Source of the DNA: Desmodus rotundus
Lineage: Eukaryota > Chordata > Mammalia > Chiroptera > Phyllostomidae
Direction of reading: 5' to 3'
NCBI RefSeq assembly: GCF_022682495.2
Contig: NC_071391.1
Location: 123,547,896-123,611,895 of the forward strand
Length of the DNA: 64,000 bases
Shown here: in pieces, positions 1 through 11,349 of the stretch
Position numbering within the stretch: position 1 is the stretch's first letter
Layout: each line of letters begins with the position of its first letter
Program-made: the position numbers and the translations under genes
Notes under the pieces: generated by a model
Database searches by the model: none
What the model was told of the DNA's origin: nothing
What the model saw: only the letters and a program-made list of their open reading frames with translations

Positions 1-488
1 AATGTTGAAAGCTCAAACTGTAATGATTTAATAAATAATTTTAAAAATCTTGTTAGGTTGCTGGAAAAAATTATAAAACTTGGAAGTGTAGATTTAATGT
101 TCAGTTATCTAGAATTCTTAGGTACTAATAATTTTTGATTGGGCACTTATAGCTTCTATTTGTCCATCTTGCCCAGCTGCCAGTTATTAACTATGAAGTA
201 TTTTGTCTGTAGCACAGAGTAGTCATTTGAAGAAGATGGTAGCAGATGAGACATGTGAAGACATAAAGAAAAAAGTAAGTTGCTACGTCTAAACTGAGGA
301 CTATCCATGTATTCATGATGGTAGAGGTATAGGCTGGTTGTTGGCACAGGTGAAAGATGGGAGTGTCAGAACTCATAGGATTAACAAGCTGCTTCACACA
401 AAGGGAGGGATAATACTTCTATATGTGGTCCACAGTGGCCAGCGCAGCTCTACATAAAGCTGCAGTGACAATTTACTTCAGTGTCCTT
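1..488. other. Unannotated AT-rich sequence
   Basis: No repeat family, RNA gene or exon was recognised here. Short open frames are no longer than expected by chance. Confidence 0.5.
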
Positions 489-503
489 AAAAAATATCTG
501 TAA

Positions 504-733
504 ATGGCCCAGCAGATATGGCTCAGTTGGTTGGGTATCCTCCTGCAAACTGAAAGGTCGCCAGTTTGAGTTCCTGTTGGGGCACAGCGTGGGCTGTGGG
601 TTTGTCCCAGGGCCGTATGGAAGGCAACCGTGTAGGGAAGGGAACCTATTCATGTATCTCTCTCACATTGATGTTTCGCTCCCTCTCTTTCTCCCTTCCT
701 TCCCCTCTCTTTAAAAATAAAATTGTAAAAATT
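504..733 (+). mobile_element. VES SINE (bat tRNA-derived)
   Basis: The tRNA-like head (gctcagttggttgggtat, then cgccagtttgagttcctgtt as the B-box region) is followed by the VES body and the pyrimidine-rich 'cgctccctctctttctccct' segment, ending in an A-rich tail. Flanking copies of a 15-bp TSD (489-503 and 734-748) differ at one base. VES elements are Pol III transcribed and moved by L1 machinery. This copy is diverged in its head, so it is older than the copies at 10.1 and 45.4 kb. Confidence 0.9.
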
Positions 734-2389
734 AAAAAACATCTGTAAGCATCATAAATTTAATGTGTAAAAATAAGAGCGGTGTATAAAGTATATTCTA
801 GGAATCTCTGATTTTGTGACCAAAGAGCTGAATGATACTCAAATACAAATCTAAGCTTTTTTATAGTAACATAATAAACATTTGAGTAGTTGGCTAATTT
901 TTTTAATATTCATTATCTAATAGTCCAGGAATACTCAACACTTCAAAAATAATTTTATTTACTTTTCATAGCCCTGGGTTGGGTATTGTTTGTCTCATTG
1001 TTTTGTCCTAGGTCTACATTTTTTTTTTTCTTGTCATTTGCTGTAATTACAGCTAGAGACTTAGAGTTTAGCATTTGCAATATCTTGCTGTTGAATTCAA
1101 ATTGTCAGTTGATGGCATGTCTATAGCAGTATAGTGGACAATATGCTTATTTATTTTCATAGCTTGAGTGCCACTTGACTCTGACTGAATGGTTTTCTGT
1201 TACAAGATTTTCATTGGTTTTTAAGCCTACTATACCTTGGCTTCTGAATATGCTGAAATCCTTTACTTTGGCCCTTGGCTATAACACCTTTTTTTTCCCC
1301 CATTTAAAATGCTCTCAAATCTTTAACAATAATAAAGCTGTTGGCTATTCTAATTAATTAGTCTGGAGAAAATAAAAACAAAGGAAAATCCTTTGTTTTG
1401 TCATTCGATGGTTCCAGTAAAAACATAGAAACATTAATTGATTTTCTTTTCCAAGAAAATCATACTGGCATCTTTGGTACCTGTTACTACCCATAAAGGT
1501 TTGAGGTTTTGAATCCTCAACAGTAAACATCTTTAAAAATGTATAACCTTGCTTGAAATAACTTAAGTATGCCACACACACAAAAAAAACATTGACTTTA
1601 TGGTTACTTCATTGTAGAGTAAAATAAACTCTAGGAAGATGGAACTGATTGTGGTAATTGGCATTCTACACTCTGTAAACACTTTCCTTAATTTTTTCCC
1701 TTTACAGTGAGTTTCAGCAGAAGGCCTTTTTCTTCTGTGGCTTTGTTGGTATAGCAGGACACCAAGTGACATCAGATTAGCAACTGGGGAATGACTTTGT
1801 GAAACTGTTTATGGGAATGAATTTGCATAGTTCAAGGCTGTGTTTTTCTATCTCCAATCATCTAGCAACTTTAGATTCAGGCAGAACTTGGAGTTTATTT
1901 TACAAAACACAAAAAAGCTTTTAAACCAATGTCTCTGAGGTAAATCTGTAGCAAAAGTGAGGCCACCTGCTGTTAAGAAAAGTACTTACACATTCAGCGC
2001 ATTTCTGTCCCCGGTAGAGGGTACTGCTGAGTAAAACGCTGCCATTATTGTTCGTATCCTATAGGTGGCAGCAATTCCTGCAGTTTCAAAGCATAACAAT
2101 GGCTTGATTTGTGGGTCTAAGAATAAAGCTGTCATGAACTCATGGGATCTTTATATTGAAAGGACTCTTCTTTGAAATGTGATACATGAGTTTTAGTTTC
2201 CCTTTTGAGATTTAAGTAGCTTATCTTTCTTTTAAGTTCCATTTTTTAAAAATTTTATATCATGTCCTCAAATAATGTGTTCATAGCCCTAATTTTACAG
2301 TGTTACTTTATGAAGTATAAATTTTTAGGTAATCGGAGAGAAAGCTGGGATGGAAACTTTTTTCTCCCCCCACCCCCACCCATTACAGG

Positions 2390-2640
2390 AATAAGCCGTC
2401 GTTAATGTTTACTGCGGCGGCAATCTCGGGAAAAAATCCTAGTTGTCCTGTCAGTGTAATTTTCCTCATGTGCACGGTCTGGGTGGTTAAAGGGTTTAAC
2501 ATTGCCATTCAGCCTCTGGGAGGCTTTGAATCAAATTGTAGCACCTATAAAAGAGTGACTTTTGTAACCGTATTTAATAAGTACTGTGGTTTCCCTTTAG
2601 TCGCCCGGATGTGGGGTAGTGGGCAGTCTTAGAGCCTTTT
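2390..2640. other. Candidate conserved noncoding block
   Basis: A CpG-retaining stretch (gccgtcgttaatgtttactg, then gcggcggcaatctcgg) lies in CpG-poor surroundings, just after a C-rich tract ending in AG. The 75-codon open frame starting at 2405 is not convincing as protein. Retained CpGs in such a context are what conserved enhancers or exons look like. No family was recognised. Confidence 0.3.
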
Positions 2641-2684
2641 TGCCTCTGAGGAGCAGCAGAGTCATTGTAAGTGTGACTGGTCAC

Positions 2685-2717
2685 TTACACACACACACAC
2701 ACACACTCACACACACG
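2685..2717. repeat. (CA)n microsatellite
   Basis: A near-perfect run of CA dinucleotides with one 'actc' interruption. Confidence 0.95.
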
Positions 2718-3639
2718 TCCCTACAACCACTCAAAGGAAACCCTCATTATGTATAAAGACTGTCATTCAGTTGATTTTAATGGTCAAAGTGTTTAATTTA
2801 AAAAATGTCCCTGCCAGTTATTTTGTTTAATTCAGACAGTTGCAAAATCCTAAATGAAACTAGTTTTATTTTTTAGGGGAGGGGGTGTTCAAGGTAAAAT
2901 AGTTAAACCTACTTTGAAATGTTTATTCAGAAGTTTAGCAACCTTGGGCTTATTGTTCAAATTAATTATCCAAAAAGTTAAAAATGATAATTTATTCAAA
3001 TATCACTCTCTGGAATTCCTATATTTTTAATTTCATATAACGTATTTTGAGGGGAAGAGGTTAAGTTGTTAGTCTTTGAAGCTGATCTATTTTTATTAAT
3101 TAGATACTTTTTAACACTAGTGAATCTTAGGTTTTGGACTTGATCTATGTCTGTTAAGTAAATGCATTATTGAACTCTCAAAACATACATGCTTATATGC
3201 ATCATACATATCATATACAGATGTGCTACGTATACATTTCTTGTAGATAAAGGGAGTACAGCTTTATGAGGTGCGGGACATTTGGATCACATGAGGGAAA
3301 AAACATCCACATATCAAAGTATTTATTTACCTATATGTTCAAAATGGTGTTTTTCATAAAGAATGATTAGTGTTACATATACTTTCATACCCCTTTTGAT
3401 GGATATGAAAGGAAGCAAAATTATAAAAGTAAAAACGTTTGATAGCAACCTTCCATGCTCTGAATTCTTATACTGTGTGTATATTGTCTACTATCCAACA
3501 AACCTATGTTGTTTTTAGAGCAGCCACCAGGAGTAAAAATACAAATTAATTTATTTTTGAATACCTCATATTCTAAGCTCATATGAACTTGGTTTTTATG
3601 GCGCAGTGATGATTTAATTACTTGTAAATGTGTGTCTTC

Positions 3640-3732
3640 CGTCCTTGCTGTTGTGTTTAGCGTATTCCCAACAGCTGGCTGCGTAGCCGAAGTCCAACGC
3701 TTGAGGCAAGCCGCTTTCAGTTGTCTGGGAGT
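3640..3732. other. Short CpG-retaining block
   Basis: Several CpGs (gtccgtc-like start, 'tagcgtattc', 'ctgcgtagccgaagtccaac', 'aagccgctttc') sit within about 90 bp flanked by CpG-free AT-rich DNA. No long reading frame crosses it, so a noncoding conserved element is the simplest guess. Confidence 0.25.
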
Positions 3733-5289
3733 GCTGTGGTCACTCTAAAATTGTTCCAACTAGGTGCACATCAAGATATTGCACAATAAATTCCATATAT
3801 TGTTTGTGCAATTATCTTTCAGGAAGTTATGTTAAAATTAATTCCAACTTGTTAGTTTCCCATGTAAACAGTGAATATGTAAGAGTGATCACTTGGCTTT
3901 GGTTTGTACATTTTATGAAATATATTAATAAAATGATTTATCCTCCAATGAATTTATATTGCTAACTTACAAGGTATTCCCTAATAGTAAAGTTGATTTT
4001 ACTTTTTATAAGTAAAAATTATTTTGATGCTGAAATTCTTCTAGAATGAAAAAACAAAAAGCTTTTGATGGGTTAGATACTACAAATGCTTGGAGTTGTT
4101 TTTCAGTAATTGAAATGTACATAGGTTTAAAAAATAAAAAATATTTTAGGGATGTAAGGGTAGAAAAAAAATGAGATATTTGGTTCCGCTCGAATTGTGT
4201 AGACTCATTGAAAGCAAAGTTTTTGCATTTCTTTGTAATTTATTAGAGTCCCTAATTTTACCAATATATTTAAAAATGATTTTGCATTTTATTTCTCCAT
4301 ATTCAATAATCATAAGCTTTAATATTAGTAAATATTATCTAAAAGATGTTCACAGTAACTGTTTATGTGTTTGGTAGGACAGAATAACATCAACTTGCAT
4401 TTTTTGTGGTCAATGTTAAGGCTTGGAGACCAGTGTAATAGACTGATAGGGAAAGACTTGGAAGAGAGGAAACAGCAGGTAAAAATACACCCTTCATTCT
4501 ATGAAATGGTTGGGGAATGGAATTTTTTATTAATTGTTGTTTTCCATTTCACTGATTATCCACACGTATGTCCTGTGCTTGTGACCATTTTTGTAAGCAT
4601 TAGAATATAGCAAGATAAACTTAACTTTATACATATACTAAAAGTAATTGCTTCAAAAAAATTTTTTTCCCGGAAGCCCATTGGCACCTTAGTCTGAATG
4701 GTTACCGTCATGAACGTCTATTGCTAGCTTAGAATCCTGTTTAAGGTGGAAAAGGATTTGATAATGATTGAGCTTTCTGGTTATTTGGGTTCCAGATTAA
4801 TGAGAGTATGTTAATATTAATTCTATAAACTTAAATAAAGTTACTTATGAATGTTTAGCTAAAACATTATATAAGCATAGTACTTTTCTAAGTCATGTAA
4901 AGTAGGATAAGAGGACTTCCAGCAAGTGGCTTTCTACGTTCTGGACCCTAGAAGTGGTCTTGTTCATCTGAGGAGAGCCGTGTTCTCTTACGGGCCTGAA
5001 GCTGTGTAGAATCTAATGCATTCTACATTAGTATTATTGTTATTATTAATTATTATTATTAATGAGTATGTTTCTTTTCGTGTAGGGGAGAGTGATGGTG
5101 GGAAAGGCCATTTAGTGTCATAAACACGCCAGGCGCACCAGTGATGGGGGATGAGTCTCTCCCTTCATGGGTGGCACTTGCCTTCCTGACCCACAGAAGA
5201 GACCCTTTCATCCCAGGGAAGCATATACCATTAGGCTCTGCTGAAAGTTAACGTTGTAAAGGCACCCTCTGTATCACAAAGCAGTATGA

Positions 5290-5570
5290 TGCTGCCCTTT
5301 CGTGCTCTCAAATCAAATTAAGCGGACGTAGCATGCGTGCTGCGGGCAAGACGTGCTTAGCGCTGTGTGAAAACACAATGAAGACCCTCCCAACTGACGT
5401 TTTCCCCGTCAGGCCTCACTGGCCAGCCCCTTGTACTCTTTCCCCTAAATGGATGTGCTGCCCTCAGTGAATTCGCGGAGAAGAAAGCCCATCGTGAAAC
5501 TTATCCTCCCTACCTAACGTTCAAAGTCAACGTCGCATTCAGTTTACGTTTTTTTCCGTAGTCTCTCGTA
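5290..5570. other. CpG-retaining block
   Basis: More than ten CpGs occur over roughly 280 bp (for example 'gcggacgtagcatgcgtgct', 'tgcgggcaagacgtgcttag'). No repeat family was recognised and no good exon is visible. Just after it (5,583-5,620) is a small cluster of ttgttgatca direct repeats and an aacaacaac/ttgttgtt hairpin. Confidence 0.25.
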
Positions 5571-5867
5571 TGTTTCTTCAGAACAACAACGAAATTGTTG
5601 TTGATCAGTTGTTGATCAAAATCAATTATGAGCTCAACCACAATGACGGAGCTCTACCATTTTTAAGGTGTAGGGATCCAACAGCCTTGCTCCTGAAGTC
5701 CTTTGCAGTTTAAAGCACTGTACCAGCGTTTTATATCCATTACCCATCAGTGCAGCATGTGAAACATGGGCTGCTGCTCTTTTACGTATAGAACGTCTGT
5801 ATATGAGTAGTACAGATACTACATGGCACAGCCCACACTGGAATCCTAAATTCTTCTTCTTTTTTAT

Positions 5868-6010
5868 TATCACCAGGAAATTTTTTTCTCACAGCTCTAG
5901 AGGCTGGAAGTCCAAGATCAAGGTAGCAGCATGGTCCGCTTCTAGTGAGGCCCTCTTCCTGGTCCATGGCCAGCATCTTCTCGCTGTGTCCTCACATGCT
6001 TGGGAGGCCT
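5868..6010 (-). repeat. MLT1-like ERVL-MaLR LTR fragment
   Basis: The segment 'ctcacagctctagaggctgg' followed by 'aagtccaagatcaaggt' is the characteristic 3' part of MaLR/MLT1 LTRs in reverse orientation. Only a fragment remains, so any retroviral promoter role is gone. Confidence 0.7.
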
Positions 6011-6609
6011 AAATCTTTGACTTCCAGTTTTAGGCTGTGTACTTCTGAAGTGTGCTTGTGAGATGGGTGTTGAGAATTCAGAGCATAAGAACATATGACA
6101 GTCATTATATAGCTGAAATCCTAAGGGAAAATATACTGTTGCAGTTCTCATAGTAATATAAAACAGAAATGACTGTGTGAGAAGTTATTCATTTTCAAGT
6201 GAAACTGGGTGTAAATCAAAAGAATAATCCTGGAAAACGCTTTACATCCTAGAATTCTAACAATTTTGTGATTCCACTTGATTTTACAGGGTGATGCAAG
6301 TGGAACTTTTTAAATATGCCCCGAGACTTTACATGTGTGTGATGCCAGCAATTACCGTAAAAATATATTTTAGAGAACTCTGAATATTTGTCTCTTTAAA
6401 AAATATGTTTCCCTGCAAAATCTCTAGGGCAATGAAGCAAGTTTTTAAATCTAAACATCAAGGGCTTGCTCTTCAAGCCGTGCCATGAGCCTTCAGCCTG
6501 AAACACCTGATACTGGTTCCCCACGCCTTCTCTGCAGAACCCAGCGCCCCTTATCACACAAGGCCCTGATGGGGTCATCCGAGGTTATTGGGAGGGAGAC
6601 AGGTGAAGT
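6011..6609. other. Unannotated sequence
   Basis: Nothing recognised. The ends of the old L1 that follows are diffuse. Confidence 0.4.
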
Positions 6610-6743
6610 ATTATTAGCAGAAAATGAGAAATGCTTCTAATATTTATATTGAAATGCAAAGGACAATAATAGAATGATCTTGAAGAAAATGAAGTTACAA
6701 GATTTACACTACCAGATGATCAATTTTTATTATAAAGCTACAG

Positions 6744-7024
6744 CAGCAATTTTCAACCTTTTTCTTCTGATGGCACCCATAAACTAATTTCTAAAATTCT
6801 GTGGCACGTCAAAAAATATATTTTTTGCTGATCTGACAAAAAATAGGTATGTATTTTTTCATTCACACCGGGTGGCTATTGTGTTGGCTATTGTCATTTT
6901 TTCTATTTGACAATCTAAGGGAAAAGAGGCAGTGCCCCTGACTTAATAGTCAGGTAATGCATGTTTTAAAAATTTTTGCTGCACACCGGTGTGCCTGCTG
7001 CGGCACGCCAGGTGAAAGTCGCTG
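6744..7024. mobile_element. Nonautonomous hAT element (MITE)
   Basis: The 5' end 'cagcaattttcaacct' and the reverse complement of the 3' end ('cagcgactttcacct') form terminal inverted repeats of the CAGYG-TTTTCAACC type found in hAT elements. Flanking octamers agctacag (6736-6743) and agctgcaa (7025-7032) match at 6 of 8 positions, the right TSD size for hAT. It has no transposase, so mobility would have needed an enzyme in trans. It sits inside the old L1 at 'aaagctacag'. Confidence 0.8.
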
Positions 7025-7048
7025 AGCTGCAATAATTAAGGAAGTGTG

Positions 7049-7190
7049 AAGGTGACTGGGCTTTGGGTAGTGGGCACACAATGCAATTATACAGATAATG
7101 TATCATGGAAATGGACACTTGAAGCCCATATGATCTTATTAAACCAATGTCACCCCAATAAATTTAATAAAAATAAAAGTATTAAAAAAT
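7049..7190 (+). mobile_element. Severely 5'-truncated bat L1 3' end
   Basis: About 140 bp of an L1 3' UTR ('ggtgactgggctttgggtag', 'gatcttattaaaccaatgtc') ends in an A-rich tail. It splits the older L1 between 'gaagtgtg' and 'gtattggtgg'. Degenerate TSDs of 13 bp (7036-7048 and 7191-7203) match at 10 positions. It carries no coding sequence. Confidence 0.75.
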
Positions 7191-8545
7191 TTAAAAAATT
7201 GTGGTATTGGTGGAAGGATTGATGAGAGCCTAATGCTACTATTGGCTACTAATGCTACTATTGTATAGAGTCCCAGAACAGACCCGTGCATGTCTGAGAA
7301 CTTGACTTTATGAGATAGATGCACTGCAGGACAATGGAGATGGATGGTGTTTTTAATAAAATATCCTGAGCCGACAGGATAGCCTTACAGAAAAATTACA
7401 TTAGGATCACTTACCTGACATATACAAACATCAATTTCAGGTGGATTATAGATCTAAATGTGAAGCATGAAGCAGTAAAGCTTCTAACGTAAACATGTCT
7501 TCCTGACCCTGAGGTAGGCAGAGATTTCTTAAACAGGATTGAAAACATAAACCGCACAGGAGAAGATTGATAAATTGGTGTGCATTGTAATTAGGAACTT
7601 CTTTTGCTGAGGGAAAAATCAAGCTACATGGTAGAAGACATTTGCAATGCATATAACTAGTCAAGGACTCGTTTCTAAAATGTATTTTAAAAATCAATGG
7701 AAAAAGAAAGAGCCTAATTTTAGAAATGCAAAAGACATGATCAGGTACTTCATAAACAGGGTATCCAAATGGCCAATAAACATAAAAAAAAGATACTAAA
7801 CCTACATAGTGACCAGGGAAATGTAAATTACAACCACAGTAAGAATGAATACACTCTCAACAAAATGGCTAAAATTATAAAGACTGACAAGACCAAGTGC
7901 TGAAAAGGATGTGGAGCAACTGAAACTCATATACACTACTGACAGAAGTGGCAAGACCAGTTGGAAAACTGTTTCACAATATCTACTAAAACTGAACATA
8001 CATGTACTCTGTTACTGGGCAGTTTCACTCTTCAGTATGTAGAAATGTAGTGTATGTGCACCAAAAGATACATACAAGAATGTTTATAGTTTCATTCATA
8101 TACCTCCACACTGGAAGATAAGACAAGTGCCCATGAACATTAAAGTAATGCATTGTGGTTTGTTCATATAATGGAATACTATAAAAACAAAGAAAATGAA
8201 TCAGCTACTTCCACACACACAGCCTGGATGAATCGCACAAGCATGATATTGAGCAAAAGATGCCCGACTCAGAATAATGCATACTTTATTCCATTTACAT
8301 AAAGTTCAAAGGATGGCAAGATTAATCTATGGCATTAGAGATCAGAGTACTGGTTACATGTGGAGAGCAGAGAAAAGGGCACAAGGGAAGCTTCGGGGGT
8401 GCCAGTAACATCCCAGTTCTTAACCTGGGTTATGATTACGTAGGTGTCTTCAGTCTTTCACAGTTCCTTCAGTGATGATGTTATTTATTTTTCTGTATGC
8501 AAGTTGTACTTCAACAAACAAGTTTAATAAAAGAGAGGGGGAGAG

Positions 8546-8875
8546 CGAGAGAGAGGTGAGTTTCCTCCCCAAGCTTTTCAAGGAGAGAACAGTGGAAAAA
8601 CGGGCCAGACGAGGGGAAGGAGTTCTGGAGGCTCTTTTTCTGATTCCGGGGAGGTCGGTGAGTCACAAGACAAGGGAAATCAATGTTTTTCATTTAGCCA
8701 CAAACTCATAGAGTGTACTGATGTTCATATAAGGCCGCAATATAAGCTTCTGTGGGTTGTGATGTTTTTATTACATGGGATGGTGATTATATGCCTGAAT
8801 GTTGTCAAAGGCCAGGAGCCTTAGTCATAGAACTTCAAGTTATTGAACTTTGAGTACATGTTTCTCAGCACAGAT
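8546..8875. other. Unannotated sequence
   Basis: A GA-rich beginning ('gagagggggagagcgagaga') borders the L1 tail. Otherwise nothing recognised. Confidence 0.4.
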
Positions 8876-8879
8876 ACCA

Positions 8880-9087
8880 CTTCCTTCTGAGAGCATTTCC
8901 TGACCTATTAGTTCTGGCCAGTAGTTCTTCTCTGTTCTCAGACTATTAATCCTGGGTGTGCCTACCCCTGCTCCCATCCAAGACACTATAAGCTTCTTGA
9001 GGGAGTAACTTTGTCTTGTTGTCTTTTCAAATTCCAGTGTTCGCTTACCATAGTGCTTGGTGCTGAATAAAATAATTACATGAATGA
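8880..9087 (+). repeat. L2 LINE 3' end
   Basis: 'aagcttcttgagggagtaac', 'agtgcttggtgctgaataaa' and the terminal 'tgaatgaatg' are the hallmarks of L2 3' ends. It is an ancient mammalian element with no reading frame left. Confidence 0.75.
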
Positions 9088-9089
9088 AT

Positions 9090-10120
9090 GTAAGTCAGAT
9101 GCTTATCACATGGAAGGTGACTGTATTTAACTATTTTATACATGGATTTGATCATTTTGAAATATCTAATTTTTGTTAGCACAGAATTAGGATGAAAAAT
9201 TTGGGACTCTTTTTTAGGCACTTGCCTTTTGTTGCAGTTGTAGTTAAGTTTTATAATAAAGTAGAAACTTGAAAAGGCCTGGAACTCCTGGTTCTAGAAC
9301 ATAGCACTTTTCTCAAAGCAATGGTGTGCTCTGGTTACTCTATAAAAGTATGAAATTATTTCTTTGTCCTGATAATAGAGAGCTTTGTAATAGTTTCAAA
9401 TTGCTCTTCAGTCATTTATAACTAACAACTTTATAGCAAAATTATTATAGATAATATTTTTCAAACGTTTTCAGTTTTTGGTATTTCCTTTATTGAATAA
9501 AGTTGAAATATGAACTATAGTTATAATTATAATTAAATAGAGAAGCCAGGCTTGTATTTCCTATTTTTTACCACTGGTGTGCTTTCTGTCAAATTAATTG
9601 TTTTTAAAAAGTGAGTTTTGACATTTGAGTCATAAGGACAGATGTCTGTATTATATACAAAAATGCTCACTGTTTAATGGCAACGCCAAGACCACATCAC
9701 TGGAATGAAGACACATGAAATTCCTCCTCTTGTGATGGTTGCTGTGTGAGGGCAGTCACAGACACTGTGCCCTGGGACGAGATATGTGAGCTGGGTGCAA
9801 GTCCTCACATTTCTTTTTGTCTGCGTTCCAACGGACAGGCAGAAGACCACGAGGCCCTCTAATGCAGAGATTCCCACGGTTCTGAACACAGGGGCTCTCC
9901 AGTGGTCTTGCTGTTGATACCTTTTCTAACGTCTTTGACGCCGTGTCTTTCTCAGTGAGGTCGTTCTGCTTCAGCAGGTGGGTTTTCATGTTCATGGCCT
10001 ACAGGCTGATTTCAGACGTTCTTTGGTATTTTCATGGTACACTTGGCTTATGGGTGATTCCTGCCTCATATTCAGGGCAGCTTTGTAAAGGTTTCTGTAG
10101 TATGTGAGAGAGCTCTAAAA
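9090..10120. other. Unannotated sequence
   Basis: No family recognised. A CpG-bearing part (9,690-10,000) holds two overlapping minus-strand open frames of 71 and 79 codons with no recognised domain. Too weak to call a gene. Confidence 0.4.
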
Positions 10121-10131
10121 TTGAGGTTTTC

Positions 10132-10344
10132 CAGCTCTGGCTGGTGTGGCTCAGTGGATTGAGCGCTGGCCTGTGAACCAAAGGCTTGCTGGGTGGATTC
10201 CCAGTCAGGGTACGCGCTTGGGTGCAGGCCAGGCCCCCAGTAGGGGCCGTGCGAGAGGCAACTGCACATTGATGTTTCTCTCCCTCTCTTTCTCCCTCCT
10301 TTCCCCTCTCTCTAAAAATAAATAAATAAAGTCTTTTTAAAAAG
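10132..10344 (+). mobile_element. VES SINE (bat tRNA-derived)
   Basis: A well-preserved copy: 'ggctggtgtggctcagtgga' (A-box part of the tRNA head), 'gtggattcccagtcagggta' (B-box part), 'gcaactgcacattgatgttt', pyrimidine-rich tail and (AAAT)n end. TSD ttgaggttttc is exact at 10121-10131 and 10345-10355. The minus-strand 123-codon open frame across it is only a shadow. Confidence 0.97.
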
Positions 10345-10355
10345 TTGAGGTTTTC

Positions 10356-10817
10356 TATATATAATTGTATGAGAAATATTTTAGATAAATGTAAGAATGG
10401 CATGAAATATATGTCTCATACCAACATTAATGACATAATGGTCTCCAAAAGACAATTTTTTTAACCCCATATGTATCAATTGTCTATTTTGAGGGCTATG
10501 AAATGTGTAAATTTGCCAGTATGTAATTCAGTAATATCTGACTGTGTTATTTTAATAACTTATTGGAAAGTGATGTTCAATTATGTTGATATGAAATAAG
10601 GTGTCAAGACCTTTTAAGCTCAAGGATATTTATTAGAAATTAGAAAAGCCTTAGTTTTATTAGGTACATTTAAAATATTTACTAATATTTTAAATTTTGG
10701 CTTAATTTTCTAAATTTGAGCTGATTTCACTAGACAGTGTTTTATTGTTTTGCTGTACCTTTTAGATTTGGAAGATTTTTACTCTTTCTCTACTCTAATG
10801 GTTTTGAGATCTATTTG
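10356..10817. other. Unannotated AT-rich sequence
   Basis: Nothing recognised. Confidence 0.5.
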
Positions 10818-10833
10818 TCCATGGAATAATTTT

Positions 10834-11333
10834 GTTGTTTCCCAGTCATTGTTTTTTATTCTATTTTATGTTATTTGTTTTTGTTGAATTTATTGGGGTT
10901 CCATTAATTAATAAAATTATATAGCTTTCAAGTATACAATTATATATCATCTGTATGTTGTATGGTGTGTTCACCATTCATAGTCTCCTTCCATCACTAT
11001 TTATCCCCCATTATCCTCCCCCCGACCCCCTTTCCCTCTGCTCGTCCTCAGACTGTTGCCTGAGTCTATGAGGGTTTTTTTACTTAATCTCTTTGGCTGT
11101 TTTACTCATTCCCTTCAACCCCCCTCCCCTCTGCCAGCTGTCAGTCTGTTCTCCGTGTCTATGAGTCTGTTTCTATTGTTTATTTATTTTGTTCATTAGA
11201 TTTCACATATAAGTAAAACCATACGGTATTTGTCTTCTCTGACTGGCTTATTTCACTTAGCATAATACCTAGGTCCACTCATATACTATTGTGAAAGGTA
11301 AGATATTCTTCTTTTTTATAGTTGAGTAGTATT
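10834..11333 (-). mobile_element. 5'-truncated L1, antisense, with 16-bp TSD
   Basis: L1 3' UTR on the minus strand ('gaatttattggggttccatt', 'ttcattagatttcacatata', 'cttatttcacttagcataat'). The exact TSD tccatggaataatttt lies at 10818-10833 and 11334-11349. The 3' end of the element is at the low-coordinate side, behind a degraded A-rich tail. About 500 bp remain and no complete domain. Confidence 0.9.
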
Positions 11334-11349
11334 TCCATGGAATAATTTT

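Larger units (their letters stand above)
749..5866. other. AT-rich unique sequence with CpG-retaining islands
   Basis: Mostly AT-rich with no recognised transposon. It contains a CA microsatellite near 2.69 kb, a TTA-rich run near 5.04 kb, and three blocks with unusually many CpGs (about 2,390-2,640, 3,640-3,730 and 5,290-5,570) that are listed separately. A possible splice acceptor (pyrimidine tract then AG at 1706-1707) is followed by about 23 open codons ending in TAG at 1775-1777. This is too little to call an exon. Confidence 0.5.
6610..8540 (+). mobile_element. Old L1 ORF2/3' UTR fragment, interrupted twice
   Basis: LINE-1 ORF2-derived sequence runs from about 6,610 ('gaagttacaagatttacact', 'tataaagctacag') and resumes after two later insertions at 7,204 ('gtattggtggaag'). 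It then continues through the ORF2 C-terminal region ('ccttcaatag'-type motifs such as 'gtgcccatgaac', 'ataatggaatactataaaaa') to a 3' end near 8,540. Many stops and frameshifts show long decay. The reverse transcriptase product cannot be made. The interrupted segments rejoin into a continuous L1 order, which dates the two insertions as younger. Confidence 0.85.

Noticed and set aside
1708..1777. Possible terminal exon after a good pyrimidine tract
   Set aside because: Only about 23 codons, no CpG retention and no downstream support.
10032..10403. 123-codon minus-strand frame
   Set aside because: It covers a VES SINE read in antisense; the peptide derives from the SINE.
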